A stretch of DNA of 64,000 nucleotides from Streptomyces violaceoruber (GCF_033406955.1 NZ_CP137734.1:5208001-5272000), one strand, 5' to 3'; positions 8,963 to 18,569 are shown, counted from the first letter of the stretch. The notes: generated by a model not told the origin, from the sequence alone. Numbers and translations are program-made.

Positions 8963-9592
8963 GTGGGGTCGAACGACGAGCTGTACGAGAAGTCGGTACT
9001 CGACGTCCCGAAACTGCAACGGTACGCCCGGAAGGTGGCGAAGGCCGCGCACTCGAAAGTACCGATGGCCAGCCATCAGGAATACGTGGTGAGGCAGCGC
9101 CAGGAAGTGCGACGCAAAGGATGGTTCTCCAAGGAGTCCGTGACGGTGTCGGAACGCTGTGCGCAAGGTCCCGCCCTCCGCTACTGGGAGCTGGGGAGGG
9201 TCGCCGATGAGACTTTCCGCAGGAAGGACGGCGCGGACCTCTACGGGCACGTGCACATCAACTGGACCGGCGTGGACGACGGCAGCATGATCATCCTCCT
9301 GGAGGACGGCGAGCTGCGCCACGTCGCGTACTCGGTCCGGGACACCGGACCGCACTACCCGGTCCTGGAGATGGAGACCTCCCACACCGAGTGGAAGGTC
9401 GCCGCCATGCGGCCGCACGACTACCTGCTGCTGGACAGGCCCAACCTCGGACGCATGCGGGAGAAGACCTACTCCCGCAAGTCCGGCCTCCTGTACATGG
9501 AGGAGCTGCGGCGGAACTACCGCGTGACCGTGCGTCAGAAGGGCCTCGGCCTGTCCCTGGCACTCAACCGCCTCTTGAAAAGGGCCGAGTGA
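8963..9592 (+). CDS. hypothetical protein, divergent partner of the TIR-like gene
   Basis: 209 aa from GTG at 8963, chosen because GGAGGGGAG (8949-8957) lies just upstream. I recognise no family. It is soluble and rich in Arg/Lys at both ends. The middle (residues 45-160) looks beta-rich with alternating Tyr/Arg/Glu, for example YGHVHINWTGVDDGSMIILL. The C-terminal 40 residues are strongly basic (MREKTYSRKSGLLYMEEL, then RVTVRQKGLGLSL). The only shared context is the divergent promoter region 8786-8962. A functional pairing with the TIR-like gene is possible but unproven. Confidence 0.65.
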   Translation: MGSNDELYEKSVLDVPKLQRYARKVAKAAHSKVPMASHQEYVVRQRQEVRRKGWFSKESVTVSERCAQGPALRYWELGRVADETFRRKDGADLYGHVHINWTGVDDGSMIILLEDGELRHVAYSVRDTGPHYPVLEMETSHTEWKVAAMRPHDYLLLDRPNLGRMREKTYSRKSGLLYMEELRRNYRVTVRQKGLGLSLALNRLLKRAE

Positions 9593-9632
9593 CCGGCGGC
9601 GCGCATCCGCTGACCGGCCGCGGACTCCACGT

Positions 9633-12600
9633 CTAGAGCAGCGAGGGGACCTCGGCCGCCGAGACCTCGCGGGCCGCCCTTTCCAGGGCGCTGGCCAGCA
9701 GGGCCAAGTCGGTGGGTCCGTTGCCCAGTTCGCGTACGGGGCGGCGGGCGGGCGGGTCGCCCATGCGGTGCCACTCCAGGGGGACCACCGTGGGGCGCAG
9801 GGTCGCCGTGCGGGGGATGCGGCCCGTGACGCGGCCGCCCTGGAAGGCGGTGGTGCGGCCGTCGGGGCGGGCCAACCGCCCGCGTCCGGGCGCCGGTTCG
9901 TCCGGACCCGGCACCGGCGGGTCCAGGGTGACGCGCAGGGTCGCCCGCAGGGCGGGCTCCGTCCGGTCCGTGCGGCCGTCGGGCGCGGTCGCGGCCACCA
10001 GGTGGACGCCGAGCCGCTCGCCCTCCCGCGCGACGGCCTCCAGCGCCCGCATCACCGACCCCGCCGCGGGCCGCCCGGGGGAGCCGAGCGGGGGAGTGAC
10101 CAGGGCGTCGAGGTCGTCGACGACCACGACCAGGCGGGGCAGGGGCGGGACGGGCCCGGTGCGGCGCCTGGCGGCGGCCGGGCGCAGCCGCAGGGTGGAG
10201 CTGGGCGGGGACTCCACGTCCCCGGAGTCGGAGACCGGCGCGGGCCCCGCGGCCGCCGGGCCGCGCTGGGAGACGAGCCGGCCCGACACCTCGCGCCCGG
10301 TGTGCCACTCGGCGAAGTCCGACCGCCCGAGCAGCTCGGCGCGCCGCTTCAGCTCGGCGCTCAGGGACTGAGCGAACTCCCGCATCCGCACGGGGTCGTT
10401 GGCGGTGAGGTGCGTGGTGACGTGCGGAACGTCCGTGCACACGTGCAGGCCCTCGCCGCGGGCGCCGCCCGAACTCACGCTGTCGCGGCCGTCCATGAGG
10501 ACGACGCCGAGCCGGTCGGGGCGTTCGGCCGAGGCGAGCGAGGCGACGAACGCCCGCAGCAGCTCGGTGCGGCCGCTCCCGGCGGGCCCCTCGATCAGCA
10601 GGTGCGGGCCCTCGGCGGCCAGGTCGGCCAGGACGGGGCCGCGCGGACCGGCGCCCAGCACGGCCTGCGCGCGTCCCCCGAGGGACTCGGTGTCGTCGGC
10701 CGCGGCGGCCCAGCGGGCCATCAGGGAGGCGGGGGTGGCGCGGGCCAGGCCCAGCTCGTCGAGGAGCCGGGCCGTCCGGGGGAGCGGTGCGGACACGCGC
10801 GCGTGGTGTTCGCCGCCGTCCGCGGCGCTGTCCGTGCGCAGCGGGGCCAGGGCGCGCGCGAACCGCTCGGCCCAGGGCAGGGACACGGCGTCCACCGTGC
10901 AGAGGGTGCCGTGACCGACCGGGCCGGCGGGAGCGGCCGGGGCGCCCGTGCCCGGGTTCGGACCCGGGCGGGCGACGCGCAGCAGACGCAGGGTCGTCGC
11001 CACGTCGCCGCTGAGCAGCACCACGGCGCCGCACTCCCGGAAAACCGGCGACACCGCGCAGGCCGCCTCGTACGTCCGCGTCACCGGGGAGGTGGGGGAG
11101 GCGGCGGCTGTCTCGGCCAGGCACACGACGTGCACACCGGCCCGCGGACCCTCCAGGGCCAGCCGCGCCACCGCCTCGCGCACGTCGGCACCGCCGGGAT
11201 CCCCGTCCACGACGACCACGGTGTACGGGCCGGTGAAGCCGCCTGCCGGGTCGGCGCCGTCGTCGGGGCGCGCCCAGGAGGGCTGAGGCCGGACGTTCCC
11301 CGTGGCGGCCGCAGCCGCTGGGGTGTCCTCGGCCGTGTCCTGGGGGCGGGCACCCGGCCGGGCCTCGTCCCCGAGGTGGTCGTCCAGGCGGCGGAGCAGC
11401 TCGGCGGCGCGGGCCGTGGCCTGCTCGCGGTCGTGGGCCAGCAGCAGTCGGCAGTCCTGGCCGTGTCCCGGGCGCACCTGGGGCAGCCAGCCCAGCCAGG
11501 ACCACTCGGCGGTCCGCTCGGCGAGCGGGCGGGAGCGGTCCGCGCTGATCAGGACGATCTCCAGGGTGTCGGCGGAGTGCAGCGCGGCGAGCTGGGCCAG
11601 CACCGAGCGGGCCAGCCCGGTGAGCCGCTCGCGCGGACCCGCGAGGCCGAGCGCGCCGACCTCGCGCAGACCGGCGGTCACCGGCACCGCGGGCAGCGGG
11701 GCGTCACCGCCCGGCGCCACCCGGTCGGCCGTACCGAGCCGCACGGTGAGCGCCTCCGGGTGGCCCGGGCCGCGCTCCCACAGCCGCGGCCCCGGTCCCA
11801 GCGCGGTGAGCAGCAGCGACGCGGGGTCCGGCCAGGTCTCCGGGGCGCCCGAGGTGCCGGGAGGAGACGCCGGGGCCGGGCCGGCCGCCGCCCCGCCGGA
11901 CGCGAACCCGCCGGGTGCGGGGGCCTCCGGGGCACCTCCGCGCCCGCCGGTCAGCCGCCTCGCCCACGCCCCTATCCCCCCGCGCCTGCGCACCTCCTGC
12001 GGCATGTCGGTGCCCCGCAGGGGAGTCCCCTTGCGTGCGGTGCGGGCGCCCGGGGCGCCACCACGTCCGGTGCGGGTGCCCGGGCCGGCGCCGTCCGCAC
12101 CGCCGGGGGTGGCGGCGGGGCGGTGAGCCGTCGCACCGGTCGTGCTCGGGCGGGAATCCCCGGCACCGGACGGGTCCCCGCGGAGGGCGCCCGCGTCGGC
12201 CGGGTCCGGGCCCGTCCGGTCCGGCCCGGAGAGGCTCTGGCCGTAGGAGGCGTCCCTGCCGCCCGGGTCCCTCTCGTACGCGTCCCTGTCGTACGCGTCC
12301 CTGCCGTGCGGGTCGCTCCCCGGTGTGCCCGGGGCGGGAGCGCCGTATGAGCCCGGGCCGGGCCCGTCGGAGTGCGGATCGCCCGCGCCGGTACGGGCCG
12401 CCCCCGGGGCCGGAGGTCCCTCGGCGTACGGGTCCCGGCCGGGTGCGCCCCGGCCGGCTGTCCGCGGGGCCGGAGCGTCGGGTCCGCCCGCGCCGGACCC
12501 GCCGGTCGCGTACGCCCCCGCGCCCCGCGCGCCGCCGTGCGTCTCGCCCCCGGTGGGGGACTGCCGGGGCAGGCCCGCCGAGGAGCCGGTGCCGCGGCTC

Positions 12601-13670
12601 TCGATACGGGGTGCGCCGCCCTGGCCGGGGACCTGCGGCGGCTCGGCGGGTGCCGCGCCCCTGTCGTAACCCGACGTGCCGTACGCGTGGTGGGTGCGCC
12701 CGCGGGGCCGGACCGTCCCGTCCGGACCGGTGCCGCGCGGCGCGGGGTCCGGTGCGGCTCCGTCCGCCGCAACGGACCCGCGCCCGTCCGCGCGCCCGTC
12801 CGGATCCGCCACCCGGCTGAATCCGGACGGTCCGGCCTGTCCGGCCGGGCCGTCGGCGGGGCCGTGGCGCCCCGGGCCCGTCGCGCGGGAGCGGCCGTCC
12901 GCGTCGCGCACCTGGCCCTCCGCCCCGTCGGCCGCGCGCGCGTGGACCACCGCGCCGCCGTCCCCGTCCTCCGACGAGGGCGCCCCCGGCCCGGTCAGCC
13001 GTACGTGTCCCTCCCCGTCCGGCGTCGTCGCCACCCGCTCCTGCGCCGCCGGCGGCACCGGCACGAGCCGCAGGGCGGACTCGCCGATCCGCAGCAGCGC
13101 GCCCGGCGGGAAGCGCACCGGTCGGTCGCCCACGCGGGTGCCGTCCAGGGTGGTGCCGTTGGTGGAGCCGAGGTCGGCCACGGAGACGCGGGCGTCGGGA
13201 CCGACGGTCACGGCGCAGTGCATGCGGGAGACGTCCGGGTCGTCGAGCGCGACATCGGCGTCGGCCGAGCGGCCGAGCCGGATCTGGCCGCCGTGCAGGA
13301 GGTGGACGCCGCCCGCGTCGGGGCCCGCGACCACGTGGAGCTGGGCGGGGACCTCCGCCGGCTCGGTGTGCGGGTCGGGCTCGCCCGGGGCGCCCAGGCA
13401 GAGCACGGCCCCGTCGATCAGCGGGGGCTCGCCCAGGGTGCTGCGCTGGGCGTCGAGCCGCTGCGCACCGGCGTACAGCACCACCTGGCCGGAGCCCGGT
13501 CCCTCCCCGGGGAGCGTCGCGGCCAGCGCGGAGGCGACCGCGGCCAGGGCCGTGCCCGCCGGGGCGGTGACGAGTACGTCACAACGCGCGGGGCGGTCCG
13601 TCGCCGGGACGGCCGAAGCAGCCGAAGCATGCGGGCCCAGCGGGTCTACGACGGTCAGCCGGATCTGCAT
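9633..13670 (-). CDS. FHA domain - FtsK/SpoIIIE-like ATPase
   Basis: 1345 aa from ATG at 13670. An FHA phosphothreonine-binding domain occupies about residues 110-205, with the conserved GRS (133-135), SRMH (148-151) and STNGT (169-173). A Gly/Pro/Asp/Arg-rich disordered region follows to about residue 560. The C-terminal part is FtsK/SpoIIIE-like with Walker A GPAGSGRTELL near residue 1027 and Walker B LVVVVDDLDAL. The order FHA-then-FtsK recalls EssC/EccC of type VII secretion, but I see no transmembrane pair between the parts and no ESX genes nearby. It is divergent from the kinase gene pkaA. A role as phosphorylation-responsive motor is inferred. Confidence 0.85.
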   Translation of the reverse strand: MQIRLTVVDPLGPHASAASAVPATDRPARCDVLVTAPAGTALAAVASALAATLPGEGPGSGQVVLYAGAQRLDAQRSTLGEPPLIDGAVLCLGAPGEPDPHTEPAEVPAQLHVVAGPDAGGVHLLHGGQIRLGRSADADVALDDPDVSRMHCAVTVGPDARVSVADLGSTNGTTLDGTRVGDRPVRFPPGALLRIGESALRLVPVPPAAQERVATTPDGEGHVRLTGPGAPSSEDGDGGAVVHARAADGAEGQVRDADGRSRATGPGRHGPADGPAGQAGPSGFSRVADPDGRADGRGSVAADGAAPDPAPRGTGPDGTVRPRGRTHHAYGTSGYDRGAAPAEPPQVPGQGGAPRIESRGTGSSAGLPRQSPTGGETHGGARGAGAYATGGSGAGGPDAPAPRTAGRGAPGRDPYAEGPPAPGAARTGAGDPHSDGPGPGSYGAPAPGTPGSDPHGRDAYDRDAYERDPGGRDASYGQSLSGPDRTGPDPADAGALRGDPSGAGDSRPSTTGATAHRPAATPGGADGAGPGTRTGRGGAPGARTARKGTPLRGTDMPQEVRRRGGIGAWARRLTGGRGGAPEAPAPGGFASGGAAAGPAPASPPGTSGAPETWPDPASLLLTALGPGPRLWERGPGHPEALTVRLGTADRVAPGGDAPLPAVPVTAGLREVGALGLAGPRERLTGLARSVLAQLAALHSADTLEIVLISADRSRPLAERTAEWSWLGWLPQVRPGHGQDCRLLLAHDREQATARAAELLRRLDDHLGDEARPGARPQDTAEDTPAAAAATGNVRPQPSWARPDDGADPAGGFTGPYTVVVVDGDPGGADVREAVARLALEGPRAGVHVVCLAETAAASPTSPVTRTYEAACAVSPVFRECGAVVLLSGDVATTLRLLRVARPGPNPGTGAPAAPAGPVGHGTLCTVDAVSLPWAERFARALAPLRTDSAADGGEHHARVSAPLPRTARLLDELGLARATPASLMARWAAAADDTESLGGRAQAVLGAGPRGPVLADLAAEGPHLLIEGPAGSGRTELLRAFVASLASAERPDRLGVVLMDGRDSVSSGGARGEGLHVCTDVPHVTTHLTANDPVRMREFAQSLSAELKRRAELLGRSDFAEWHTGREVSGRLVSQRGPAAAGPAPVSDSGDVESPPSSTLRLRPAAARRRTGPVPPLPRLVVVVDDLDALVTPPLGSPGRPAAGSVMRALEAVAREGERLGVHLVAATAPDGRTDRTEPALRATLRVTLDPPVPGPDEPAPGRGRLARPDGRTTAFQGGRVTGRIPRTATLRPTVVPLEWHRMGDPPARRPVRELGNGPTDLALLASALERAAREVSAAEVPSLL

Positions 13671-14067
13671 CGCCGTAAGCGGTCCCTTCGCGCGGGCGCC
13701 CGCACGCCGGGACGGAAGCCGTCACCGCGGTCCCCCACCGCGGACTTCCCCCACCGTCACACGAACACGTCGGCCAGTACTGCACGCATCCTCGCACCTG
13801 CCACTGACAACGCGCCCGCCGCCCGCCGTCAAATGATCTTGATTGGTCGGCTCTGCCCCCAAAAATGCCTGACAGGTGCCCTGCGGATGATCGAATGCCG
13901 TCCGCTTGAGATCGGTCACGTGCGGGCAGCGGCAACCACGGGACCGGGTCGAGCGTCTTTCCTTCGAACGTGGTCCGGGGGGCGGCACTACAGTTGGGTC
14001 CGACTGGGACCGACCGGGTCTGGGACAGTGGGTCCGAACAGCCAGCAAGCAACTAGGAGCGCATGAC
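13671..14067. promoter_or_regulatory. divergent promoter region between the FHA-FtsK gene and pkaA
   Basis: This 397-nt gap has no gene. A relatively AT-rich core (13830-13870) probably holds the minus-strand promoter. A possible pkaA -10 element TACAGT is at 13989-13994. A 7-bp hairpin (13725-13731 with 13737-13743) lies in the leader of the minus-strand gene. None of these is strong enough to assign a start site. Confidence 0.35.
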
Positions 14068-15699
14068 GTGCGGCCGGTAGGCAGCAAGTACCTCCTCGAG
14101 GAGCCCCTCGGCCGCGGTGCCACGGGCACCGTATGGCGTGCCCGCCAGCGGGAGACCGCGGGCGCCGAGGCGGCCGTGGCCGGACAGCCCGGCGAGACCG
14201 TCGCGATCAAGGTCCTCAAGGAAGAGCTCGCGAGCGACGCCGACATCGTGATGCGCTTCCTGCGGGAGCGCTCGGTGCTGCTCCGGCTCACCCACCCCAA
14301 CATCGTCCGGGTCCGCGACCTGGTCGTCGAGGGCGAGCTGCTGGCCCTGGTCATGGACCTCATCGACGGACCGGACCTGCACCGGTACCTGCGGGAAAAC
14401 GGGCCGCTCACCCCGGTTGCCGCGGCTCTGCTCACCGCGCAGATCGCCGACGCCCTCGCCGCCAGCCACGCCGACGGCGTCGTCCACCGCGACCTGAAGC
14501 CGGCCAACGTCCTGCTGAAGCAGACCGGCGGCGAGATGCACCCGATGCTGACCGACTTCGGCATCGCCCGCCTCGCCGACTCGCCCGGCCTCACCCGCAC
14601 CCACGAGTTCGTGGGCACGCCCGCGTACGTGGCGCCGGAGTCCGCCGAGGGCCGCCCGCAGACCTCCGCCGTCGACGTCTACGGCGCCGGCATCCTGCTC
14701 TACGAGCTGGTCACCGGCCGCCCCCCGTTCGGAGGGGGCTCCGCCCTGGAGGTGCTGCACCAGCACCTGAGCGCCGAACCGCGCCGCCCCTCCACCGTCC
14801 CCGACCCGCTGTGGACGGTCATCGAGCGCTGCCTGCGCAAGAACCCCGACGACCGTCCCAGCGCCGAGAACCTCGCCCGCGGCCTGCGCGTCGTCGCCGA
14901 GGGCATCGGTGTGCACGCGAACAGCGCGCAGATCGGCGCCGCCGAGAACGTGGGCGCGCTCCTCGCCCCCGACCCGGCGCCCGCGCAGGTCCCGGGCGCC
15001 CCCGACGCCGCCTACGACCCGAACGGCGCGACCAGCGTCCTGCCGCACACCTCGGGCCCGGCGGGCGCCGCCGACCCCACCGCCGTACTCCCGAGCACCG
15101 GGGCCCCCGACCCGACCGCCGTCATGCCGCCGGTGCCGCCGGGACAGCCCGGCGCCCCCGGACAGGGCGGACCCGAGGACCCGCACCCCTGGCAGAACCA
15201 GCTGCGCGCGGCCCGCGACCGCAACGAACAGACGCAGGTCCAGTACCTCGACCCGAACCAGGACCCGCTGCGCCGCCGCCCCCAGCGGCAGGTCTCCCGC
15301 CCGCCGCAGCAGCCGCGCCAGGCCCCGCAGGGCCCGCCGCCCCAGCAGCCCGGCTACGGCTATCCGCAGCAGCAACAGCCGCAGCGGTACGCCACCCCCC
15401 AGCCCCAGCAGCCGCAGCGGTACGCCCCGCCGCCCGCGCCCGAGCCGCAGCAGCCGCGGCGCGAGCCCAGGCCGCCGCGGCAGCGCAGCGCCAACCCCAT
15501 GCGCATCCCGGGCCTGGGCTGCCTCAAGGGGTGCCTGGTCACCGTCGTCGTCCTGTTCGTGGCCGGCTGGCTCGTCTGGGAGCTGAGCCCGCTCCAGGAA
15601 TGGATCGGCACCGGCAAGGGCTACTGGGACCAGCTCACCGACTGGTTCACCACCGTGACCGACTGGATCGGGGACCTGGGCGGCTCCGGCGGAGGCTGA
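14068..15699 (+). CDS. pkaA: membrane Ser/Thr protein kinase PkaA
   Basis: 543 aa from GTG at 14068, with AGGAG 8 nt upstream. An ATG at 14063 is out of frame and stops after five codons. The kinase domain (about 8-275) has the Gly loop GRGATGTVW, Lys48 in VAIKVL, HRDLKPANVLL (140-150) and DFG (163-165). A linker holds three Thr motifs, TSVL (322), TAVL (338) and TAVM (350). A Gln/Pro-rich stretch follows, then one transmembrane helix near 495-515 and a short outer tail. Length and tandem arrangement with the next kinase match S. coelicolor PkaA from memory. Predicted membrane topology puts the kinase in the cytoplasm. Substrates are unknown. Confidence 0.9.
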   Translation: MRPVGSKYLLEEPLGRGATGTVWRARQRETAGAEAAVAGQPGETVAIKVLKEELASDADIVMRFLRERSVLLRLTHPNIVRVRDLVVEGELLALVMDLIDGPDLHRYLRENGPLTPVAAALLTAQIADALAASHADGVVHRDLKPANVLLKQTGGEMHPMLTDFGIARLADSPGLTRTHEFVGTPAYVAPESAEGRPQTSAVDVYGAGILLYELVTGRPPFGGGSALEVLHQHLSAEPRRPSTVPDPLWTVIERCLRKNPDDRPSAENLARGLRVVAEGIGVHANSAQIGAAENVGALLAPDPAPAQVPGAPDAAYDPNGATSVLPHTSGPAGAADPTAVLPSTGAPDPTAVMPPVPPGQPGAPGQGGPEDPHPWQNQLRAARDRNEQTQVQYLDPNQDPLRRRPQRQVSRPPQQPRQAPQGPPPQQPGYGYPQQQQPQRYATPQPQQPQRYAPPPAPEPQQPRREPRPPRQRSANPMRIPGLGCLKGCLVTVVVLFVAGWLVWELSPLQEWIGTGKGYWDQLTDWFTTVTDWIGDLGGSGGG

Positions 15700-15804
15700 G
15701 TCTGGAGACTTGTCGACATCCGGAGGGTGATTTCCGCCTCCGTGGTGAAGGCCGGCTCCTCGGACGCGTACTTTTAGGCGCAACACGCGTCGGTAGGAGC
15801 AGTC

Positions 15805-17058
15805 TTGGCACGGAAGATCGGCAGCCGGTACACCGCCCACCAGATCCTCGGGCGGGGCAGCGCCGGCACGGTGTGGCTGGGCGAGGGGCCCGACGGTCCC
15901 GTCGCGATCAAGCTGCTGCGCGAGGACCTGGCGTCCGACCAGGAACTCGTCTCGCGCTTCGTGCAGGAGCGCACCGCCCTGCTCGGTCTGGACCACCCGC
16001 ACGTCGTCTCCGTGCGCGACCTGGTGGTCGACGGCAACGACCTCGCGCTGGTCATGGACCTGGTCCGCGGCACGGACCTGCGCACCCGCCTCGACCGGGA
16101 GCGGCGCCTGGCGCCCGAGGCCGCGGTGGCCGTGGTCGCCGACGTCGCCGACGGGCTGGCCGCCGCGCACGCCGCCGGGGTCGTGCACCGCGACGTCAAG
16201 CCGGAGAACGTGCTGCTCGACATGCAGGGCCCGCTCGGCCCCGGCGGCTCGCACCCGGCGCTGCTGACGGACTTCGGCGTGGCCAAGCTCATCGACACCC
16301 CGCGCCGCACCCGCGCCACGAAGATCATCGGCACGCCCGACTACCTGGCCCCGGAGATCGTCGAGGGGCTGCCCCCGCGCGCGGCGGTCGACATCTACGC
16401 CCTCGCCACGGTCCTGTACGAGCTGCTGGCCGGCTTCACCCCGTTCGGCGGCGGCCACCCCGGCGCGGTGCTGCGCCGCCACGTGACCGAGACCGTCGTG
16501 CCGCTCCCCGGCATCCCGGACGAGCTGTGGCAGCTCCTCGTCCAGTGCCTCGCCAAGGCCCCGGCCTCCCGGCTGCGCGCCTCCGAGCTGAGCGCCCGGC
16601 TGCGCGAGCTGCTGCCGATGCTCGCCGGAATGGCCCCGCTGGACGTGGACGAGCCCGACGCCGAGCAGCCGGAGGACGCCCCCGACGCGTCCGCGGCGTC
16701 CCCGGCCGCCCCCGTGTCCACCGCGGAACCGGTTCGGCGCCGGGGTGCGGTGCCCCTGGTGCCGGGGGCCAAGCCGGCCGACTCCAACCGCGACACGCAC
16801 ACCTCGATGCGCGTCCCCGCCCCCGACGAGCTGGCCGGCGGTGCCCGCGGCACCGCCCGCGCCCCGCGCGCGTCGGGCGCCCCGCGCCCCGGCTCGGCCC
16901 GCAACCGCGCCGCCACGCGGCGCCGCCGGATCGCGGTGGGCGCGGGCGCCGTCGCCCTGGTGGCGGCGATCGGCGTCGGTACGTGGCTGGCCACGGGCGG
17001 TGACGAGGACGGCGGCGGACCCCAGGACACGCGGAACTCGGCACCGGCCGCTCCCTGA
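15805..17058 (+). CDS. pkaB: membrane Ser/Thr protein kinase PkaB
   Basis: 417 aa from TTG at 15805, preceded by TAGGAGC (15794-15800). Kinase motifs are all present: GRGSAGTVWLG, VAIKLLRED, VHRDVKPENVLL, TDFGVAKLID and the activation segment IIGTPDYLAPE. A Pro/Asp-rich linker leads to an Arg-rich segment, then a transmembrane helix (VGAGAVALVAAIGVGTWLA) close to the C-terminus and a tiny outer tail. It lies 105 nt after pkaA on the same strand and probably arose by tandem duplication. There is no PASTA or other sensor domain outside, so an activating signal is not evident. Confidence 0.9.
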   Translation: MARKIGSRYTAHQILGRGSAGTVWLGEGPDGPVAIKLLREDLASDQELVSRFVQERTALLGLDHPHVVSVRDLVVDGNDLALVMDLVRGTDLRTRLDRERRLAPEAAVAVVADVADGLAAAHAAGVVHRDVKPENVLLDMQGPLGPGGSHPALLTDFGVAKLIDTPRRTRATKIIGTPDYLAPEIVEGLPPRAAVDIYALATVLYELLAGFTPFGGGHPGAVLRRHVTETVVPLPGIPDELWQLLVQCLAKAPASRLRASELSARLRELLPMLAGMAPLDVDEPDAEQPEDAPDASAASPAAPVSTAEPVRRRGAVPLVPGAKPADSNRDTHTSMRVPAPDELAGGARGTARAPRASGAPRPGSARNRAATRRRRIAVGAGAVALVAAIGVGTWLATGGDEDGGGPQDTRNSAPAAP

Positions 17059-17123
17059 GGCGCTGCACCCCGCCGGCGTCCGTGCCCGCACCCCGCCCGG
17101 CGAAGACCGCTGGACGGAGCCGT

Positions 17124-17129
17124 TACGCT
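17124..17129 (+). promoter_or_regulatory. -10 element TACGCT for leaderless prfB
   Basis: TACGCT ends 6 nt before the GTG start of prfB and no Shine-Dalgarno sequence is present. That arrangement predicts transcription starting at or next to the start codon. No good -35 match is seen. Confidence 0.45.
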
Positions 17130-17135
17130 GGACGC

Positions 17136-18242
17136 GTGGCAGTCGTCGATGTATCCGAAGAGCTGAAGTCCCTCTCCTCGACCATGGAGTCGATCGAGGC
17201 CGTCCTGGACCTCGACAGGCTGAGGGCAGACATCGCCGTGCTCGAGGAGCAGGCGGCCGCGCCCTCCCTGTGGGACGACCCGGAGGCGGCGCAGAAGATC
17301 ACCAGCAAGCTCTCGCACCTCCAGGCCGAGGTGCGGAAGGCCGAGGCCCTGCGCGGCCGGATCGACGATCTCGGCGTGCTCTTCGAGATGGCCGAGGAGG
17401 AGGACGACCCGGACACCCGCGCCGAGGCCGAGTCCGAGCTCGCGGCCGTCCGCAAGGCGCTGGACGAGATGGAGGTCCGCACCCTGCTCTCCGGCGAGTA
17501 CGACGCGCGCGAGGCGCTCGTCAACATCCGCGCCGAGGCGGGTGGCGTGGACGCCGCCGACTTCGCCGAGAAGCTCCAGCGCATGTACCTGCGCTGGGCC
17601 GAGCAGCACGGCTACAAGACCGAGGTCTACGAGACGTCGTACGCGGAGGAGGCCGGCATCAAGTCGACCACCTTCGCCGTGCAGTCGCCGTACGCCTACG
17701 GCACCCTCTCCGTCGAGCAGGGCACGCACCGGCTGGTGCGCATCTCGCCCTTCGACAACCAGGGGCGCCGCCAGACCTCCTTCGCGGGCGTCGAGATCCT
17801 CCCCGTGGTCGAGCAGACCGACCACATCGAGATCGACGAGTCCGAGCTGCGGGTGGACGTGTACCGCTCCTCCGGCCCCGGCGGCCAGGGCGTGAACACC
17901 ACCGACTCGGCGGTGCGCCTGACCCACATCCCCACCGGCATCGTCGTCTCCTGCCAGAACGAGCGCTCCCAGATCCAGAACAAGGCCACCGCCATGAACG
18001 TCCTCCAGGCCAAGCTCCTGGAGCGGCGCCGCCAGGAGGAACAGGCCAAGATGGACGCCCTCAAGGGTGACGGGGGCAACTCCTGGGGCAACCAGATGCG
18101 TTCGTACGTGCTGCACCCGTACCAGATGGTCAAGGACCTGCGCACGGAGCACGAAGTGGGTAACCCGGAGGCCGTGTTCAACGGCGAGATCGACGGTTTC
18201 CTGGAGGCCGGAATTCGCTGGCGCAAGCAGCGGGAGAAGTAA
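17136..18242 (+). CDS. prfB: peptide chain release factor 2
   Basis: 368 aa from GTG at 17136. RF2 recognises UAA/UGA in the ribosomal A site and triggers peptide release. The tripeptide anticodon SPF is in [11 protein letters not shown] and the catalytic GGQ is in [17 protein letters not shown]. The frame is open from the first codon. There is no in-frame UGA with a slippery CUU, so the autoregulatory +1 frameshift found in E. coli and many bacteria is absent here. The start appears leaderless, with TACGCT just upstream. It is followed by a strong terminator at 18271. Confidence 0.97.
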
Positions 18243-18270
18243 CGCGAGGCGGAACCGCCGCTTTGTCGAC

Positions 18271-18309
18271 AAGGCAACTGCCGCCCCTCCGGTGGCGGTT
18301 GCCTTTTCT
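18271..18309 (+). terminator. prfB terminator
   Basis: AAGGCAAC pairs exactly with GTTGCCTT, and the GC-rich inner part pairs with one or two wobbles. The hairpin (18271-18305) is followed by a TTTTCT tract. It lies 29 nt after the prfB stop. Confidence 0.85.
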
Positions 18310-18569
18310 CTGCCTTCCGTTCGCCGCTGATGTCTCTGGGTTTTGCATCACACTCACACCCATTGTGTCCGGCATACGTCCCGTACCCGGACATCGCGTA
18401 CGCAATGGCCTTGACGTTGCTTTGAACATTCGGAATGGTGAGGCGCGGCATGCGTATTTCTGGGGCGCATGTGAACCGGGGGGCTTGAGCACACATGCAG
18501 CCACCCCCGTCGATCACGGCCCCGAGTGCGGCCTCGACGACTAAATCGGCTACTGGGGGTAGCAACTAC
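18310..18569 (+). promoter_or_regulatory. long leader/promoter region of the LAETG surface-protein gene
   Basis: This is the most AT-rich intergenic stretch nearby and has no gene. It holds an inverted repeat TGTCCGG/CCGGACA (18366-18372 with 18387-18393), flanked by CATTG and CAATG (18361-18365 and 18402-18406). A TTGACG element at 18411-18416 could be a -35, but the -10 17 nt later (AATGGT) is poor. A second 6-bp inverted repeat CATGCG/CGCATG lies near 18449-18471. Environmental or developmental control is plausible but not shown. Confidence 0.4.

Noticed and set aside
9633..13670. Type VII secretion locus
   Set aside because: No ESX small proteins, EccB/D/E or mycosin are present, and the FtsK protein lacks membrane spans.
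14053..17091. A 1012-codon minus-strand frame opposite pkaA and pkaB
   Set aside because: The plus-strand kinases have complete catalytic motifs. The antisense product is low-complexity Arg/Gly/Val sequence.
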